From the NCBI RefSeq assembly GCF_003071365.1, contig NZ_CP028960.1, forward strand, positions 1,426,001 through 1,490,000: 64,000 bases of DNA, in the 5' to 3' direction. The notes beneath the pieces were generated by a model. The model was not told the DNA's origin. It worked only from the letters and a program-made list of their open reading frames with translations, and ran no database searches. The position numbers were made by a program, and so were the translations under genes. Positions 51,088 to 60,808 of this stretch are shown piece after piece (position 1 is the stretch's first letter; each line of letters starts with the position of its first letter). The stretch is from Methyloceanibacter sp. wino2. GTDB taxonomy: Bacteria; Pseudomonadota; Alphaproteobacteria; Rhizobiales; Methyloligellaceae.

Positions 51088-53499
51088 ATGAAGTTCACCC
51101 TGTCCTGGCTGAAAGAGCATCTCGATACGGACGCGTCCGTCGAGGAGATCGCCGACACGCTCACCCTGATCGGGCTCGAGATCGAAGAGGTCGTCGACCC
51201 GGCCAAGGCACTCGCGGATTTCCGCGTGGCCGAAGTCGTCACGGCTGAGAAGCACCCGGACGCCGACAAGCTGCAGGTGCTCCAGGTCAACACGGGCAAA
51301 GAGACTCTTCAGGTCGTTTGCGGTGCGCCGAACGCGCGCGCAGGCATGAAGGGCGTGTTTGCTCCCGTGGGCGCTTACGTGCCCGGAATCGATCTCACCC
51401 TGACCAAGGCCAACATCCGCGGCGTCGAATCGAACGGCATGATGGCCTCCGAACGGGAGCTGGAACTCTCCGACGAGCATACGGGCATCATCGAACTCCC
51501 GGCGAAGGCGCGCGTCGGCAGTTCGGCAGCGAAAGCGCTCGGCCTCGACGACGTCGTCTTTGATATCGCCATTACGCCGAACCGGCCCGACTGTCTCGGT
51601 GTGCGTGGCGTGGCTCGCGATCTCGCGGCGGCCGGCCTCGGCAAGCTGAAGAAGGACACGGTCAAGCCGGTCAAGGGCAGCTTCGACAATCCGGTTCCGG
51701 TCAAGCTTACGTTCGACAAGGAAACGAAGGACGCTTGTCCCGTCTTCGCAGGCCGCCTCGTGCGCGGTGTCAAGAACGGGCCGAGCCCGGCTTGGCTGCA
51801 GGCGCGACTCAAGTCGATCGGGCTCCGGCCCATCAATGCGCTGGTCGATATCACGAACTACATCTCGTTCGATCGCGCGCGGCCTTTGCACGTCTATGAC
51901 GCCGACAAGCTTGCCGGCGCGGTCCGCGCCCGGCTCGGCAGGATCGGCGAGAGCTTCGAAGCCCTCGACAAAAAAATCTATAAAGTCGACGAGGAGATGT
52001 GCGTGATCGCCGACGAACGGGCCGTACTCGGCCTCGGCGGCGTAATGGGCGGCGAAGAAACGGGCTGCACCGAGGAGACCACCAATGTCTTCATCGAGTC
52101 GGCCTATTTCGATCCGAAGCGCACGGCGCGCACGGGCCGCACCCTGAACATCATTTCCGACGCCCGCTTCCGGTTCGAGCGCGGGATCGACCCCCAGTCC
52201 GCGGAGCACGGCATCGAGCAGGCTACGGCCATGGTGCTCGACCTTTGCGGCGGCGAGGCCAGTACGGTCACGGTGGCCGGCCGCGCGCCGAAAGCCAACA
52301 AGCCGTTCCGCTTCGACCTGCGGCTGGTTGGCCGTTTGAGTGGGCTCTCGCTGCTTCACCGCGGCATCGAACGCAAACTCAAGCTGCTCGGCGTCACGCT
52401 CGAAGGTGAGGGCCACGTGTTGAAAGCCGTGCCGCCGTCCTGGCGCCCCGATCTTTCCATGCCGGCCGACCTCGTCGAGGAAATCGTACGGCTGACCGGG
52501 GTCGACCGCATTCCGGCCGAGCCGCTGCCGCGCCTATCGGGCGTCGCGAGGCCGGTTCTGACGCCAGCGCAAAAAAGGGCGCGCACCGCACGCCGCCTCC
52601 TCGCCGCGCGCGGTTTCGTCGAGGCCGTCACTTGGTCGTTCATTCCGAAGAACGAAGCCGCCCTCTTCGGCGGCGGCGGCGAAGCCCTTGCGCTGGACAA
52701 CCCGATCTCCACGGAGATGTCGCAGATGCGTCCGAGCCTCCTGCCCGGTCTCATCAGTGCGGCCAAGCGCAACCGGGACCGTGGTTTTGCCGACGGCGCC
52801 CTGTTCGAGCTCGGTCAGGCCTATCGCGGCCTCGAACCGGAAGATCAGTATACGGCAGCCAGCGGCGTGCGCTTCGGGCAGTCCTCGCTCGACGGCGCGG
52901 GCCGCCATTGGTCGGGCGCCGCGCCCGAGGCCGGCTGGGCCGCTGTGAAGGCCGACGCCATCGCTGTGCTGGAAGCGCTGGGCCTCAGTCAGAGCAATGT
53001 GCAGATCGTGCGCGAAGCGCCGGACTGGTTCCATCCGGGCCGCTCGGGTGCCATCAAGCTTGGACCGAAAATGACACTCGGCGTGTTCGGCGAGCTTCAT
53101 CCCGACACGCTTGCAAGCCTCGATGCGGACGGCCCCATGGCGGCGTTCGAGCTCTATCTCGACAATCTGCCGCCGTCGAAACGCAAAGGCACCGCCAAGC
53201 CGGCGCTGGATGCGTCGGACCTTCAGGCCGTCACGCGCGACTTCGCCTTCCTCGTCGATGCGGACACGGACGCTGGCCTGCTCGTTCGCTCCGCGTCCGG
53301 TGCCGACCGCTCTCTGATCACCAATGTCAGCGTGTTCGACGAGTTCACCGGCCAAGGCGTGCCTGAGGGCAAGAAGTCGCTCGCTATAGAGGTGACGCTG
53401 CAGCCGCGCGACAAGACGCTGACGGACGAAGAGATCGACGCAGTGGCCGAAAAGGTCGTCGTGGGCGTCGCCAAAGCCACCGGCGGCACGCTCCGCTAG
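51088..53499 (+). CDS. pheT: Phenylalanine--tRNA ligase beta subunit
   Basis: 803 residues. An EMAP-type tRNA-binding fold comes first (residues about 40-150, VVTAEKHPDADKLQVLQV). B3/B4 editing follows (DITNYISFDRARPLHVYDAD), then a catalytic-like core (RFRFERGIDPQS) and a C-terminal FDX-ACB anticodon-binding domain (AVTRDFAFLVDADTDAGLLV). It partners PheS; 3 bases separate the genes. Confidence 0.98.
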   Translation: MKFTLSWLKEHLDTDASVEEIADTLTLIGLEIEEVVDPAKALADFRVAEVVTAEKHPDADKLQVLQVNTGKETLQVVCGAPNARAGMKGVFAPVGAYVPGIDLTLTKANIRGVESNGMMASERELELSDEHTGIIELPAKARVGSSAAKALGLDDVVFDIAITPNRPDCLGVRGVARDLAAAGLGKLKKDTVKPVKGSFDNPVPVKLTFDKETKDACPVFAGRLVRGVKNGPSPAWLQARLKSIGLRPINALVDITNYISFDRARPLHVYDADKLAGAVRARLGRIGESFEALDKKIYKVDEEMCVIADERAVLGLGGVMGGEETGCTEETTNVFIESAYFDPKRTARTGRTLNIISDARFRFERGIDPQSAEHGIEQATAMVLDLCGGEASTVTVAGRAPKANKPFRFDLRLVGRLSGLSLLHRGIERKLKLLGVTLEGEGHVLKAVPPSWRPDLSMPADLVEEIVRLTGVDRIPAEPLPRLSGVARPVLTPAQKRARTARRLLAARGFVEAVTWSFIPKNEAALFGGGGEALALDNPISTEMSQMRPSLLPGLISAAKRNRDRGFADGALFELGQAYRGLEPEDQYTAASGVRFGQSSLDGAGRHWSGAAPEAGWAAVKADAIAVLEALGLSQSNVQIVREAPDWFHPGRSGAIKLGPKMTLGVFGELHPDTLASLDADGPMAAFELYLDNLPPSKRKGTAKPALDASDLQAVTRDFAFLVDADTDAGLLVRSASGADRSLITNVSVFDEFTGQGVPEGKKSLAIEVTLQPRDKTLTDEEIDAVAEKVVVGVAKATGGTLR

Positions 53500-53642
53500 G
53501 CTCTTTTCCAGGTTCAAACTGCCAACTCATTGAAGTTGTGGCGGTTTCCGCTCTTCACGTTCCCCTTGCGTTCCACGCAAATTGGGATCAATTTTTCGAG
53601 TCGATGCACCGATCGTGGTGCATCTCTCATGGAGAAACTCAA

Positions 53643-53801
53643 ATGCCAAAGGGCAAAACAAGTGCATCCGGCAGCGCTGCCAAAACAGGCCGTGTCACTC
53701 CGGTGAAACAGACCAAAGGTCGTTCCAGCACCTCCGCAGCGGGAAGCATGTCCAAAGCCGGACAGGGCGCCGCCAAGGCCGGTCGGGCGCGAAAAAAATA
53801 G
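53643..53801 (+). CDS. Small Lys/Ser/Ala-rich basic protein
   Basis: 52 residues from the ATG at 53643 with GGAG 8 bases ahead. Nearly all Lys, Ser, Ala, Gly and Thr (MPKGKTSASGSAAKTGRVTP at the start, KAGRARKK at the end), like a histone H1-type tail. It has its own strong intrinsic terminator just downstream, which supports a real short transcript. The function is unknown; nucleic-acid binding is a guess from charge. Confidence 0.6.
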   Translation: MPKGKTSASGSAAKTGRVTPVKQTKGRSSTSAAGSMSKAGQGAAKAGRARKK

Positions 53802-53825
53802 TCCCAACTCTCATTTGATCTCTCT

Positions 53826-53853
53826 CGAGGGCCACGCTCGTGGCCCTCGTTTT
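53826..53853 (+). terminator. Rho-independent terminator
   Basis: Perfect 10-bp stem CGAGGGCCAC/GTGGCCCTCG with loop GCTC, followed by TTTT. It ends the small basic-protein transcript and lies just before the convergent CapA-like gene. Confidence 0.85.
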
Positions 53854-53890
53854 CCCGCCAAGCCCCATCAGCGTCGCAAGCGCATCGGCG

Positions 53891-55309
53891 CTAGAACTGC
53901 CCGAACCCGAAAATCGAATTCGTCCTGCGCTTCTTCTTGCGGCCCGCGCCATAGAAGGGCTTGTCCGCGCACGCGCTGGCGAGTGTCGCGGCGAGTTGCG
54001 CGGGGATCGGCGGCGCCGGTGTCCACGATGCGCATAGCGCGCCGATCTTCCCGCCGAGCTCTCCGGCGCCGGCTGCGCAGTAGAGTCCCGTCCCGTCTGC
54101 GCGCGGCGTGAAGGTGATGCCTTCGGCGGCGGCGTTATCCCCTAAACGCTGACCGAGATAGTTAAGCGCATAGATGCGCCGTGTCCCCTCTTGGGGCGCA
54201 AACCGTGCGGGGCGGATATGGGTATCCGTGACGGGGATCACCTCGATCGCGCCGACGGTCCACGAACCGTCCGCCTGCGCCAGATGCACCTTCGCCATGA
54301 GGCCGTAGTCGCGGCACACGCCGAAGCGTTTCATCTCCGCCGTGCCCGGATGCAGGAAATTGCCGAGCCCATAGAAGATGAGCGAGTCGCCCACGCGTTC
54401 GACGCCTTGGGCCACATGCGGGTGATGGCCGACGATCAGGTCGATGCCTTTCTCGCGCGCGGCGAAGTCTCGCCAATCGTCGAGTTGCCGCTTGTCGGGC
54501 ACGACGCGGCCCTCGAGCCCATAGTGAACCGACAAAATGCGATAATCCGCCGGAACCTCGCGCAGCCGATTGACGACGATCTCAAAATCTCCCCGCCGGC
54601 GGTAGGCCGCCTGACCGGGTTTGTTGTCGCCGGCGCGATGCTCCGTCCGCTGACCTGTGACGATCCCCGTAGCGGCGAAGCCGAGCTTCATTCCCTCGAT
54701 ATCGAGACAGCCCGGCCGTGTGGCTTCCTCGAAATCGGCGCCGAGACCGGCATAGGCGATCGTCTTGCCTTCCCCTCGCGCCGCATTGGCGAGGGCAAAA
54801 TGATAGAGCGTCTCCTCCGCGCCCTTCGGGCCGTAGTCCATGGAGTGGTTGTTGGCGAGGGAGAACAGGTTGAAGCCCGCACCGAGAAGCGCGTCGAGCC
54901 CGGCCGGATGGCTGCGGAAATTATAGGGCGATGTCTGCCCTTTCATGTCGGGCGGCAAATCGTTGCGGTCGGTCAGCACGGTCTCGAGATTGAGAAAGGC
55001 GACGTCGCCGTTCATCTCGTCCGCGATGCCGCCGAGGCTCTGGTCGAAGGTGAGGCTGCGCCGGTCCTTCGTGAAGCCCTTCGGGTCGACCGGGGCCGCT
55101 TTCGGATTGAAGCCCGTATCGCCTGCCAGCACGAGCGTGAGCTGCGTTGGCCCTGCAAGCTTGGGAGCGCTTGCCAGCTTCGGTGTGGCGCCGATGGCGG
55201 CTGTATACTCCGTGCTCGCACAGGGGCCGATGCGCATCTCGGCCCGTGCTTGCCCGCCAGCGCCAATCCCCGCCAGGAGAAAGGCTGTGGTGCAAGCAAC
55301 GAGGCGCAT
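53891..55309 (-). CDS. CapA family protein (PgsA-like metallophosphatase)
   Basis: 472 residues with a signal peptide (about 1-23, GGQARA). Metallophosphatase-like motifs: LVLAGDTGFN, FLNLETVLTD, SLANNHSMDYG, VHYGLEG, IVGHHPHVAQGVE and FYGLGNFLHPG. These are typical of the CapA/PgsA proteins first known from poly-gamma-glutamate capsule synthesis. No capsule synthetase genes are adjacent, so the substrate is unknown. Confidence 0.88.
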   Translation of the reverse strand: MRLVACTTAFLLAGIGAGGQARAEMRIGPCASTEYTAAIGATPKLASAPKLAGPTQLTLVLAGDTGFNPKAAPVDPKGFTKDRRSLTFDQSLGGIADEMNGDVAFLNLETVLTDRNDLPPDMKGQTSPYNFRSHPAGLDALLGAGFNLFSLANNHSMDYGPKGAEETLYHFALANAARGEGKTIAYAGLGADFEEATRPGCLDIEGMKLGFAATGIVTGQRTEHRAGDNKPGQAAYRRRGDFEIVVNRLREVPADYRILSVHYGLEGRVVPDKRQLDDWRDFAAREKGIDLIVGHHPHVAQGVERVGDSLIFYGLGNFLHPGTAEMKRFGVCRDYGLMAKVHLAQADGSWTVGAIEVIPVTDTHIRPARFAPQEGTRRIYALNYLGQRLGDNAAAEGITFTPRADGTGLYCAAGAGELGGKIGALCASWTPAPPIPAQLAATLASACADKPFYGAGRKKKRRTNSIFGFGQF

Positions 55310-55322
55310 CCGTCTTTGTCCC

Positions 55323-56987
55323 TTAGGCGGTGGCTTCGAGTTCGGCTTGAGGCCGAATCGGTTCGGTGTCGAATCCTAGATTATGGTCGCGGGCAAAGTG
55401 AACCATGGCGCGCTCCGCCAGCGCGCTGATCGTCAGGAGCGGGTTGCAGCCGAGCGACCGCGGCATCACCGACCCGTCGCAGACATAGAGCCCCGCATGG
55501 GTCTCCTCGCCTGTCGCGCTCGCGAAGACCTGGCACTTGTGATTGACGGTGCCGGTCTCGGCCGTCTCGCCCATGCCGCAACCGCCGAGCGGGTGGGCTG
55601 TCGCGGGCTTTGAGCCCATATTGGTGGCGGACAGCGGGTTCTTGATATAGCGCCCGCCGACGAACTCCGCTGCCTTGGTCAGCGCGTCGTCAACGCGGGC
55701 GTAAACGTCTTGCTTGGCGACGTCCGGCCAATCGACGGCGATCGCATCGTCCTTCAATACGAGGCGGCCGAGCGCGTCGTCGTGGGACACGCAGAAGAAG
55801 CTTTGCAAATGCGAGAGCGGGCCTTTGTAGACGCCCTTGATCAGGCTCTGTGCCGCACCCAGCAGCCGTCCGCCCGCGATGAAGAACACCGGCAGCAGCG
55901 GCGCGACCGAGGACGGCATCGTACCTTCCTGAATGATCATGCTGGCGTTGAGATCATCGTCGTCCGGCAGTTCGATCTGTCCCGCCACGGACGTCCCCAC
56001 GGGATCCTCGGTGAATTTGGGCGGCTCGCCGACGCCGACCGCGTTTGCGCGGTTCTTCCCACCCAAGGCAAAGGCGATGATGTCGCCATTGGCCGAGAAA
56101 CCCATGCCGAGCCGATCGGAGGTGCCGAGGCCCCTCTCACGCGAGCGCAGCAAGATCTCGGTGGAGCCCAGCGTCCCTGCCCCGAGGAACACGGTCTTCG
56201 CGTCGACCGTAGCCGCCTCGCCGCCGTCGGCCGTGGGGCGGAAGTGCACGCGCCAGCCGCCGCTCAGCTTCTCGACATGGCTGACGGAAAGTTCGGTGAA
56301 GATCTCGGCGCCATGCATTTTGGCGTCGGCGAGATAGGTGACGGCGACGGAGTTCTTCGCACCCACATTGCAGCCCGAGCAGCAATCGCCGCAGAGTGTA
56401 CAGGCGCGCTGCTCAAGGCCGGCAGGGTTCACCACGTCGTCGAAGCTGACCGTGATGGGCGCCGTGACCGGCGCCTTGCCGAAAACGCCGCTGGCCGCTT
56501 CCAGCGCGCGATACTTGGTGAGTTCCGGCGCGCCCGCATAGCGCGTCGGCCGCAGCATGTCCGCGGCCCGGGCAAAGCCCAGATCGAGCAGCCCATCGTC
56601 GCGGATTGCATCCGGCCAGGCATGATCGGCAAATACGCGCGCATCGGGCCGCAGGGCGACGCCGGCGTTGATCAGTGAACCGCCGCCAAGGCCGCACCCG
56701 ACCACGACGTTGATATCCGAGCCCAAGCGAACGTCGTAAAGACCCGTTCCGGACCCGGAGCGTTTGTTGCCGCTGTGGACCTGAAGCTCGCGCCGCAGCT
56801 CGGGCATGCGCGAGGGGAACCCGCCGACCGGCACCTCCCGGCCCCGCTCCAGGACACAGACGCGCTGGCCCGCGCGCGCGAGCCTCGACGCGGCGATGCC
56901 GCCTCCATAGCCGGATCCGACCACGACCACGTCGTAGGCGGGCCGCATGGCCGCGCGGTCCAGGGATAGCGTTTCAGGCTGCTGCAT
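55323..56987 (-). CDS. GMC family FAD-dependent oxidoreductase (cholesterol-oxidase-like)
   Basis: 554 residues from the ATG at 56987 (GAGAGG ahead; a TTG at 56996 adds 3 residues). FAD motif [30 protein letters not shown], and C-terminal GLYVCDGSVMPRSLGCNPL. A Cys-rich segment CTLCGDCCSGCNVGAKNS is typical of this subgroup. It oxidises an alcohol or sterol-like substrate; which one is not known. It is 13 bases upstream of the CapA-like gene in the same direction. Confidence 0.88.
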   Translation of the reverse strand: MQQPETLSLDRAAMRPAYDVVVVGSGYGGGIAASRLARAGQRVCVLERGREVPVGGFPSRMPELRRELQVHSGNKRSGSGTGLYDVRLGSDINVVVGCGLGGGSLINAGVALRPDARVFADHAWPDAIRDDGLLDLGFARAADMLRPTRYAGAPELTKYRALEAASGVFGKAPVTAPITVSFDDVVNPAGLEQRACTLCGDCCSGCNVGAKNSVAVTYLADAKMHGAEIFTELSVSHVEKLSGGWRVHFRPTADGGEAATVDAKTVFLGAGTLGSTEILLRSRERGLGTSDRLGMGFSANGDIIAFALGGKNRANAVGVGEPPKFTEDPVGTSVAGQIELPDDDDLNASMIIQEGTMPSSVAPLLPVFFIAGGRLLGAAQSLIKGVYKGPLSHLQSFFCVSHDDALGRLVLKDDAIAVDWPDVAKQDVYARVDDALTKAAEFVGGRYIKNPLSATNMGSKPATAHPLGGCGMGETAETGTVNHKCQVFASATGEETHAGLYVCDGSVMPRSLGCNPLLTISALAERAMVHFARDHNLGFDTEPIRPQAELEATA

Positions 56988-57141
56988 GCCTCTCAATACC
57001 TCGGCTCCGGCAGGACTTCCAACACGTTATGGCCGCAGAAATGCGCCCGCTTCACTTCCAATCACACAACCGCGAGTGTCCCTACCGCCCACCTCCGCGA
57101 CTCCTTATCGTTCCAGACAGACAACAATGTGGAGACGTTCA

Positions 57142-57753
57142 ATGATCGCGCGATGGATATTCGCCAGCCTGACGGCCGCCTTCATGGCGCTGTTCGTGCT
57201 CGCCATGCATGGCCAAACTGCGATGGCGGAGGACGCGGCCGGGACCAAGACTGCCATCTTCGCCGGCGGCTGCTTCTGGTGCGTGGAGGATGCGTTCGAC
57301 AAGGTCGACGGCGTGACCGAAACGGTCTCCGGCTATGCGGGCGGCACCCTGAAGAACCCCACCTACGCCAACCACAAGACCCACGTGGAGGCACTCAAGG
57401 TCACCTACGATCCGGCGAAAGTGACCTACGCGGAGCTCCTCGACAATTACTGGCACAATATCGATCCGTTCGATGCGGAAGGGCAGTTCTGCGACAAGGG
57501 GCCGGCCTACCACACGGTCGTGTTCGTTTCGGACGATGCTGAAAAGGAGCTCGCCGAGAAGACAAAGAAGGAAATTGCGGAGCAGTTCGGCAAGAAGGTT
57601 GAGACCGAGATCCGCCCGACCACGACATTCACCGCGGCCGAGGAGTACCACCAGGATTACCACACCAAAAATCCGGTGAGTTACAAGTACTACAAATGGG
57701 GCTGCGGCCGCGCCCAGCGCCTATCGGAGATATGGGGCGACAAGCACAGCTGA
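57142..57753 (+). CDS. msrA: Peptide-methionine (S)-S-oxide reductase, exported
   Basis: 203 residues from the ATG at 57142 (GGAG ahead; an ATG at 57127 is possible). A clear signal peptide (FMALFVLAMHGQTAMA) precedes the MsrA domain: the catalytic Cys in FAGGCFWCVEDAFDKVDGV, GYAGG, YHQDYHTKNP and a C-terminal Cys (WGCGRA) for resolving. It repairs oxidised methionine, here probably in the periplasm. No msrB or msrPQ is next to it. Confidence 0.93.
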   Translation: MIARWIFASLTAAFMALFVLAMHGQTAMAEDAAGTKTAIFAGGCFWCVEDAFDKVDGVTETVSGYAGGTLKNPTYANHKTHVEALKVTYDPAKVTYAELLDNYWHNIDPFDAEGQFCDKGPAYHTVVFVSDDAEKELAEKTKKEIAEQFGKKVETEIRPTTTFTAAEEYHQDYHTKNPVSYKYYKWGCGRAQRLSEIWGDKHS

Positions 57754-57782
57754 TCCGACGCAGAGCAGATACGGCTGAAACG

Positions 57783-57816
57783 AAAATGGGGCGCGTGCGG
57801 ATGCACGGCGCCCCAT
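57783..57816 (-). terminator. Terminator for the 81-aa exported protein (possibly bidirectional)
   Basis: ATGGGGCGC (57786-57794) pairs with GCGCCCCAT (57808-57816), with an inner GTGC/GCAC extension. On the minus strand the stem is followed by TTTTCGTTT. It also lies 32 bases after msrA. Confidence 0.7.
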
Positions 57817-57840
57817 TCGCGTGTCTACTCAGGACTTCGG

Positions 57841-58086
57841 CTAGTAGCCGATCCAGACGCCGCGCTTGCGGGCCTTCTTCCAGGCCTTGCGGCGGTCCTG
57901 CCAGGCGTCGCGGCGATCCTTACAAGCCTGCTTGTAGGCTTTGCGCGACCACTTGTCGTACGGATACATCAACTTCGCGCGGTCGCCGCAACTGGGACCG
58001 GCGCTGGCCGGAGCCGGGGCTGCAACGAGCGTTGCGCCACCGGCGATCATCGCGGCGGCCATCGAACACAAAACAAGTTTCTTCAT
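57841..58086 (-). CDS. Small exported basic protein
   Basis: 81 residues from the ATG at 58086, with GGAGGAG ahead. A signal peptide (LVLCSMAAAMIAGGATLVAA, cut near ASA-GPS) is followed by a very basic mature part rich in Lys, Arg, Trp and Tyr (KDRRDAWQDRRKAWKKARKR), with two Cys. No family recognised. It has its own terminator and lies beside another small exported basic protein. Confidence 0.7.
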   Translation of the reverse strand: MKKLVLCSMAAAMIAGGATLVAAPAPASAGPSCGDRAKLMYPYDKWSRKAYKQACKDRRDAWQDRRKAWKKARKRGVWIGY

Positions 58087-58140
58087 CGCTAGTCTCCTCC
58101 AATTGAAAGGGATTTGACACGGCACCTCGGCCCAACAGGC

Positions 58141-58170
58141 AAAAAGAAAGGGGCCCAAATGAGCCCCTTT
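58141..58170 (-). terminator. Terminator for the 75-aa exported protein
   Basis: AAAGGGGC (58147-58154) pairs with GCCCCTTT (58163-58170), loop of 8. On the minus strand it is followed by CTTTTTGCC. Confidence 0.7.
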
Positions 58171-58213
58171 CTTGCATTTCTGATGTCAATCGACCGAAGG
58201 TCGATGTGCGCGC

Positions 58214-58441
58214 TTACGAGCGGTCCTTCAGGAAGTTCAGCTTCGAGAACCGGCCGCCGTCGGCCTTGGCCGACTTCATCGACTTCTTGCACTCGCGCTT
58301 GATCTTGACCCGCTCCATCATGCTGGTGGCCTTGACCTTCGCCACTTCCTGGCAGGTCTTTGCGGCCTGGGCCGGCGACGCAAGCGTGGCGCCGGCAATC
58401 AGAGCAGCCGCAGCAGTGGCGAGAAGGACATTCTTGTGCAT
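58214..58441 (-). CDS. Small exported basic protein
   Basis: 75 residues with a signal peptide (LLATAAAALIAGATLASPAQA, 21 residues with start region). The short basic mature part has two Cys and many Lys (KVKATSMMERVKIKRECKKS). It looks similar in plan to the neighbouring 81-residue protein but is not clearly homologous. Own terminator downstream. The function is unknown. Confidence 0.65.
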   Translation of the reverse strand: MHKNVLLATAAAALIAGATLASPAQAAKTCQEVAKVKATSMMERVKIKRECKKSMKSAKADGGRFSKLNFLKDRS

Positions 58442-58685
58442 GGATTCAATCCTTAAAGGCAGTCTCTGGATTCGAGACCAGGGGTTGGATGCGAGGCTTC
58501 GGTCTCTTTGCGAATCATCCGAATCCCCCGCGATCGGAAGAGCATTCCAATCGGCGAATTTCTACGCGCGGACAACTGCAAAATTACGGCAGTCGCGCAC
58601 ATGGTTTCGCCAAAATTAACAAGCGGCGAGACGCACCTCACTCCCAGCTTGACCTAAAGCCGTTTGCTCCCCTACGTAGCCGTCC

Positions 58686-60497
58686 ATGAGTGCGCCGACG
58701 CCCCTTTCCCATATCCGAAACTTCTCGATCATCGCCCATATCGACCATGGCAAATCGACCCTGGCCGACCGGCTAATCCAGCTTTGCGGCGGCCTCACGG
58801 CGCGGGAGATGAAGGAGCAAGTGCTCGACTCCATGGATATCGAGCGCGAGCGCGGCATCACCATCAAGGCTCAGACCGTGCGCCTGGACTATCGGGCCAA
58901 GGACGGGAAGCTCTACGAACTGAACCTGATCGACACGCCGGGCCACGTGGACTTCGCCTACGAGGTGAACCGATCGCTCGCCGCGTGCGAAGGCTCTCTC
59001 CTCGTCGTGGATGCGACCCAAGGCGTCGAAGCGCAGACCCTCGCCAATGTCTATCAGGCGCTGGACAACGATCACGAGATCGTCCCCGTCCTGAACAAGA
59101 TCGATCTGCCGGCCGCGGAGCCGGAGCGGGTCCGCACCCAGATCGAGGACGTGATCGGGCTGGACGCGTCCGACGCGGTCGAGATCTCGGCCAAGACCGG
59201 TCTCGGCGTCGAAGACGTGCTCGAGGCGATCGTGACACGCCTGCCGCCGCCGGAAGGGGATGTGGACGCCCCGCTCAAGGCCATGCTCGTGGACAGCTGG
59301 TACGACGCCTATCTCGGCGTCGTCGTGCTTATCCGCGTCATCGACGGCACGCTGCGGAAAGGCCAACGTATCCGGCTGATGTCGACCGGCGCAGGCTATC
59401 AGGTCGACCGTTGCGGCATCTTTCGCCCCAAGCAGGAGATGCGCGACAAGCTCGGCCCCGGCGAGATCGGTTTCTTCACCGCCGCGATCAAAGAGGTGGC
59501 CGACACCCGTGTCGGCGACACGGTGACGGACGAGAAGAAGCCTACCGCGAAGCCGCTGGCGGGCTTCCAGCCGGCGCAGCCCGTCGTGTTCTGCGGACTG
59601 TTCCCGGTCGACTCGGGAGACTTCGAGGATTTGCGCGAGGCCGTCGGCAAGCTGCGGCTGAACGATGCGAGCTTCGAGTACGAGATGGAGACATCCGCCG
59701 CGCTCGGCTTCGGCTTCCGCTGCGGCTTTCTCGGCCTCCTGCATCTCGAGATCATCCGCGAGCGGCTGGAGCGCGAGTTCGATATCGATCTCATCGCGAC
59801 GGCACCGTCGGTCGTCTATCACGTGTTCCTCACCGACGGCACGATGATCGAGTTGCATAACCCGGCCGACATGCCCGAGCCCCAGAAGATCGAGCATATC
59901 GAGGAGCCCTGGATCGAGGCCAGCATCCTCGTGCCGGACGAGCATCTGGGGGCCGTGCTAAAGCTGTGCGAGGACCGGCGCGGGCGGCAGAAGACGCTCA
60001 CCTATGCGGGCGCCCGCGCGATGATCGTCTACGACCTGCCGCTCAACGAAGTGGTGTTCGACTTTTACGACCGGCTGAAGTCGGTGACGCGCGGCTATGC
60101 GTCCTTCGACTATCACATCACCGGCTACGAGCAGGGAGACCTCGTTAAGATGTCCATGCTCGTGAATGCCGAACCCGTGGATGCGCTGTCGGTGATCGTG
60201 CATCGGGGCCGTGCCGAGGCGCGTGGGCGCGCCATGGTCGACAAGCTGAAGGATCTGATCCCGCGGCACATGTTCAAGATCCCGATCCAGGCCGCCATCG
60301 GCGGCAAGGTCATCGCGCGCGAGACCATCAGCGCCCTGCGCAAGGACGTGACCGCGAAATGCTATGGCGGCGACATCACCCGGAAGCGCAAACTGCTCGA
60401 GAAACAGAAGGCCGGTAAGAAGAAGATGCGCAGTTTCGGCAAGGTGGACATCCCTCAGGAAGCCTTCATCGCCGCCCTCAAGATGGACGCCGACTAG
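58686..60497 (+). CDS. lepA: Elongation factor 4 (LepA GTPase)
   Basis: 603 residues. G1 [15 protein letters not shown]2 region [11 protein letters not shown]3 [13 protein letters not shown]4 NKIDLPAA. The EF-G-like domains and the LepA-specific C-terminus ([20 protein letters not shown]) follow. It is a ribosomal GTPase acting in initiation or back-translocation under stress. It stands alone in its direction. Confidence 0.98.
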   Translation: MSAPTPLSHIRNFSIIAHIDHGKSTLADRLIQLCGGLTAREMKEQVLDSMDIERERGITIKAQTVRLDYRAKDGKLYELNLIDTPGHVDFAYEVNRSLAACEGSLLVVDATQGVEAQTLANVYQALDNDHEIVPVLNKIDLPAAEPERVRTQIEDVIGLDASDAVEISAKTGLGVEDVLEAIVTRLPPPEGDVDAPLKAMLVDSWYDAYLGVVVLIRVIDGTLRKGQRIRLMSTGAGYQVDRCGIFRPKQEMRDKLGPGEIGFFTAAIKEVADTRVGDTVTDEKKPTAKPLAGFQPAQPVVFCGLFPVDSGDFEDLREAVGKLRLNDASFEYEMETSAALGFGFRCGFLGLLHLEIIRERLEREFDIDLIATAPSVVYHVFLTDGTMIELHNPADMPEPQKIEHIEEPWIEASILVPDEHLGAVLKLCEDRRGRQKTLTYAGARAMIVYDLPLNEVVFDFYDRLKSVTRGYASFDYHITGYEQGDLVKMSMLVNAEPVDALSVIVHRGRAEARGRAMVDKLKDLIPRHMFKIPIQAAIGGKVIARETISALRKDVTAKCYGGDITRKRKLLEKQKAGKKKMRSFGKVDIPQEAFIAALKMDAD

Positions 60498-60808
60498 GCG
60501 CACCTCTCTTCCGACGAAACCAAATCGCTAGCCTCGCGTTATTGATGCGGCACCCCGCGCTCCGGGCGCGACTTCGCGTGCCTTGCATTGATGTCCAGAT
60601 AAAGAACGCAGAACACTTACATTCTGTGGCCGTATTTTCTTTGTCTATACTGTATATTTTCTGCCTTATTGCAGTCTAAGTTAGCCGTTTCCGAACACAA
60701 TCATGGCGCTTATGTGATTTTATCTCGATTTAGAATCATGTTTACTTGACAGATGCGAATCGATCACTTCCCATTCGGCGCGGGGGACGTTTGAATGAGG
60801 GATTTATC
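60498..60808. other. Intergenic region with an AT-rich stretch
   Basis: 311 bases without a gene. About 60590-60745 is strikingly AT-rich compared with everything around it. A perfect TTGACA lies at 60746-60751, but the -10 that would follow (TCCCAT) is weak. Probably the promoter region of the TAXI-protein gene. Confidence 0.5.
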
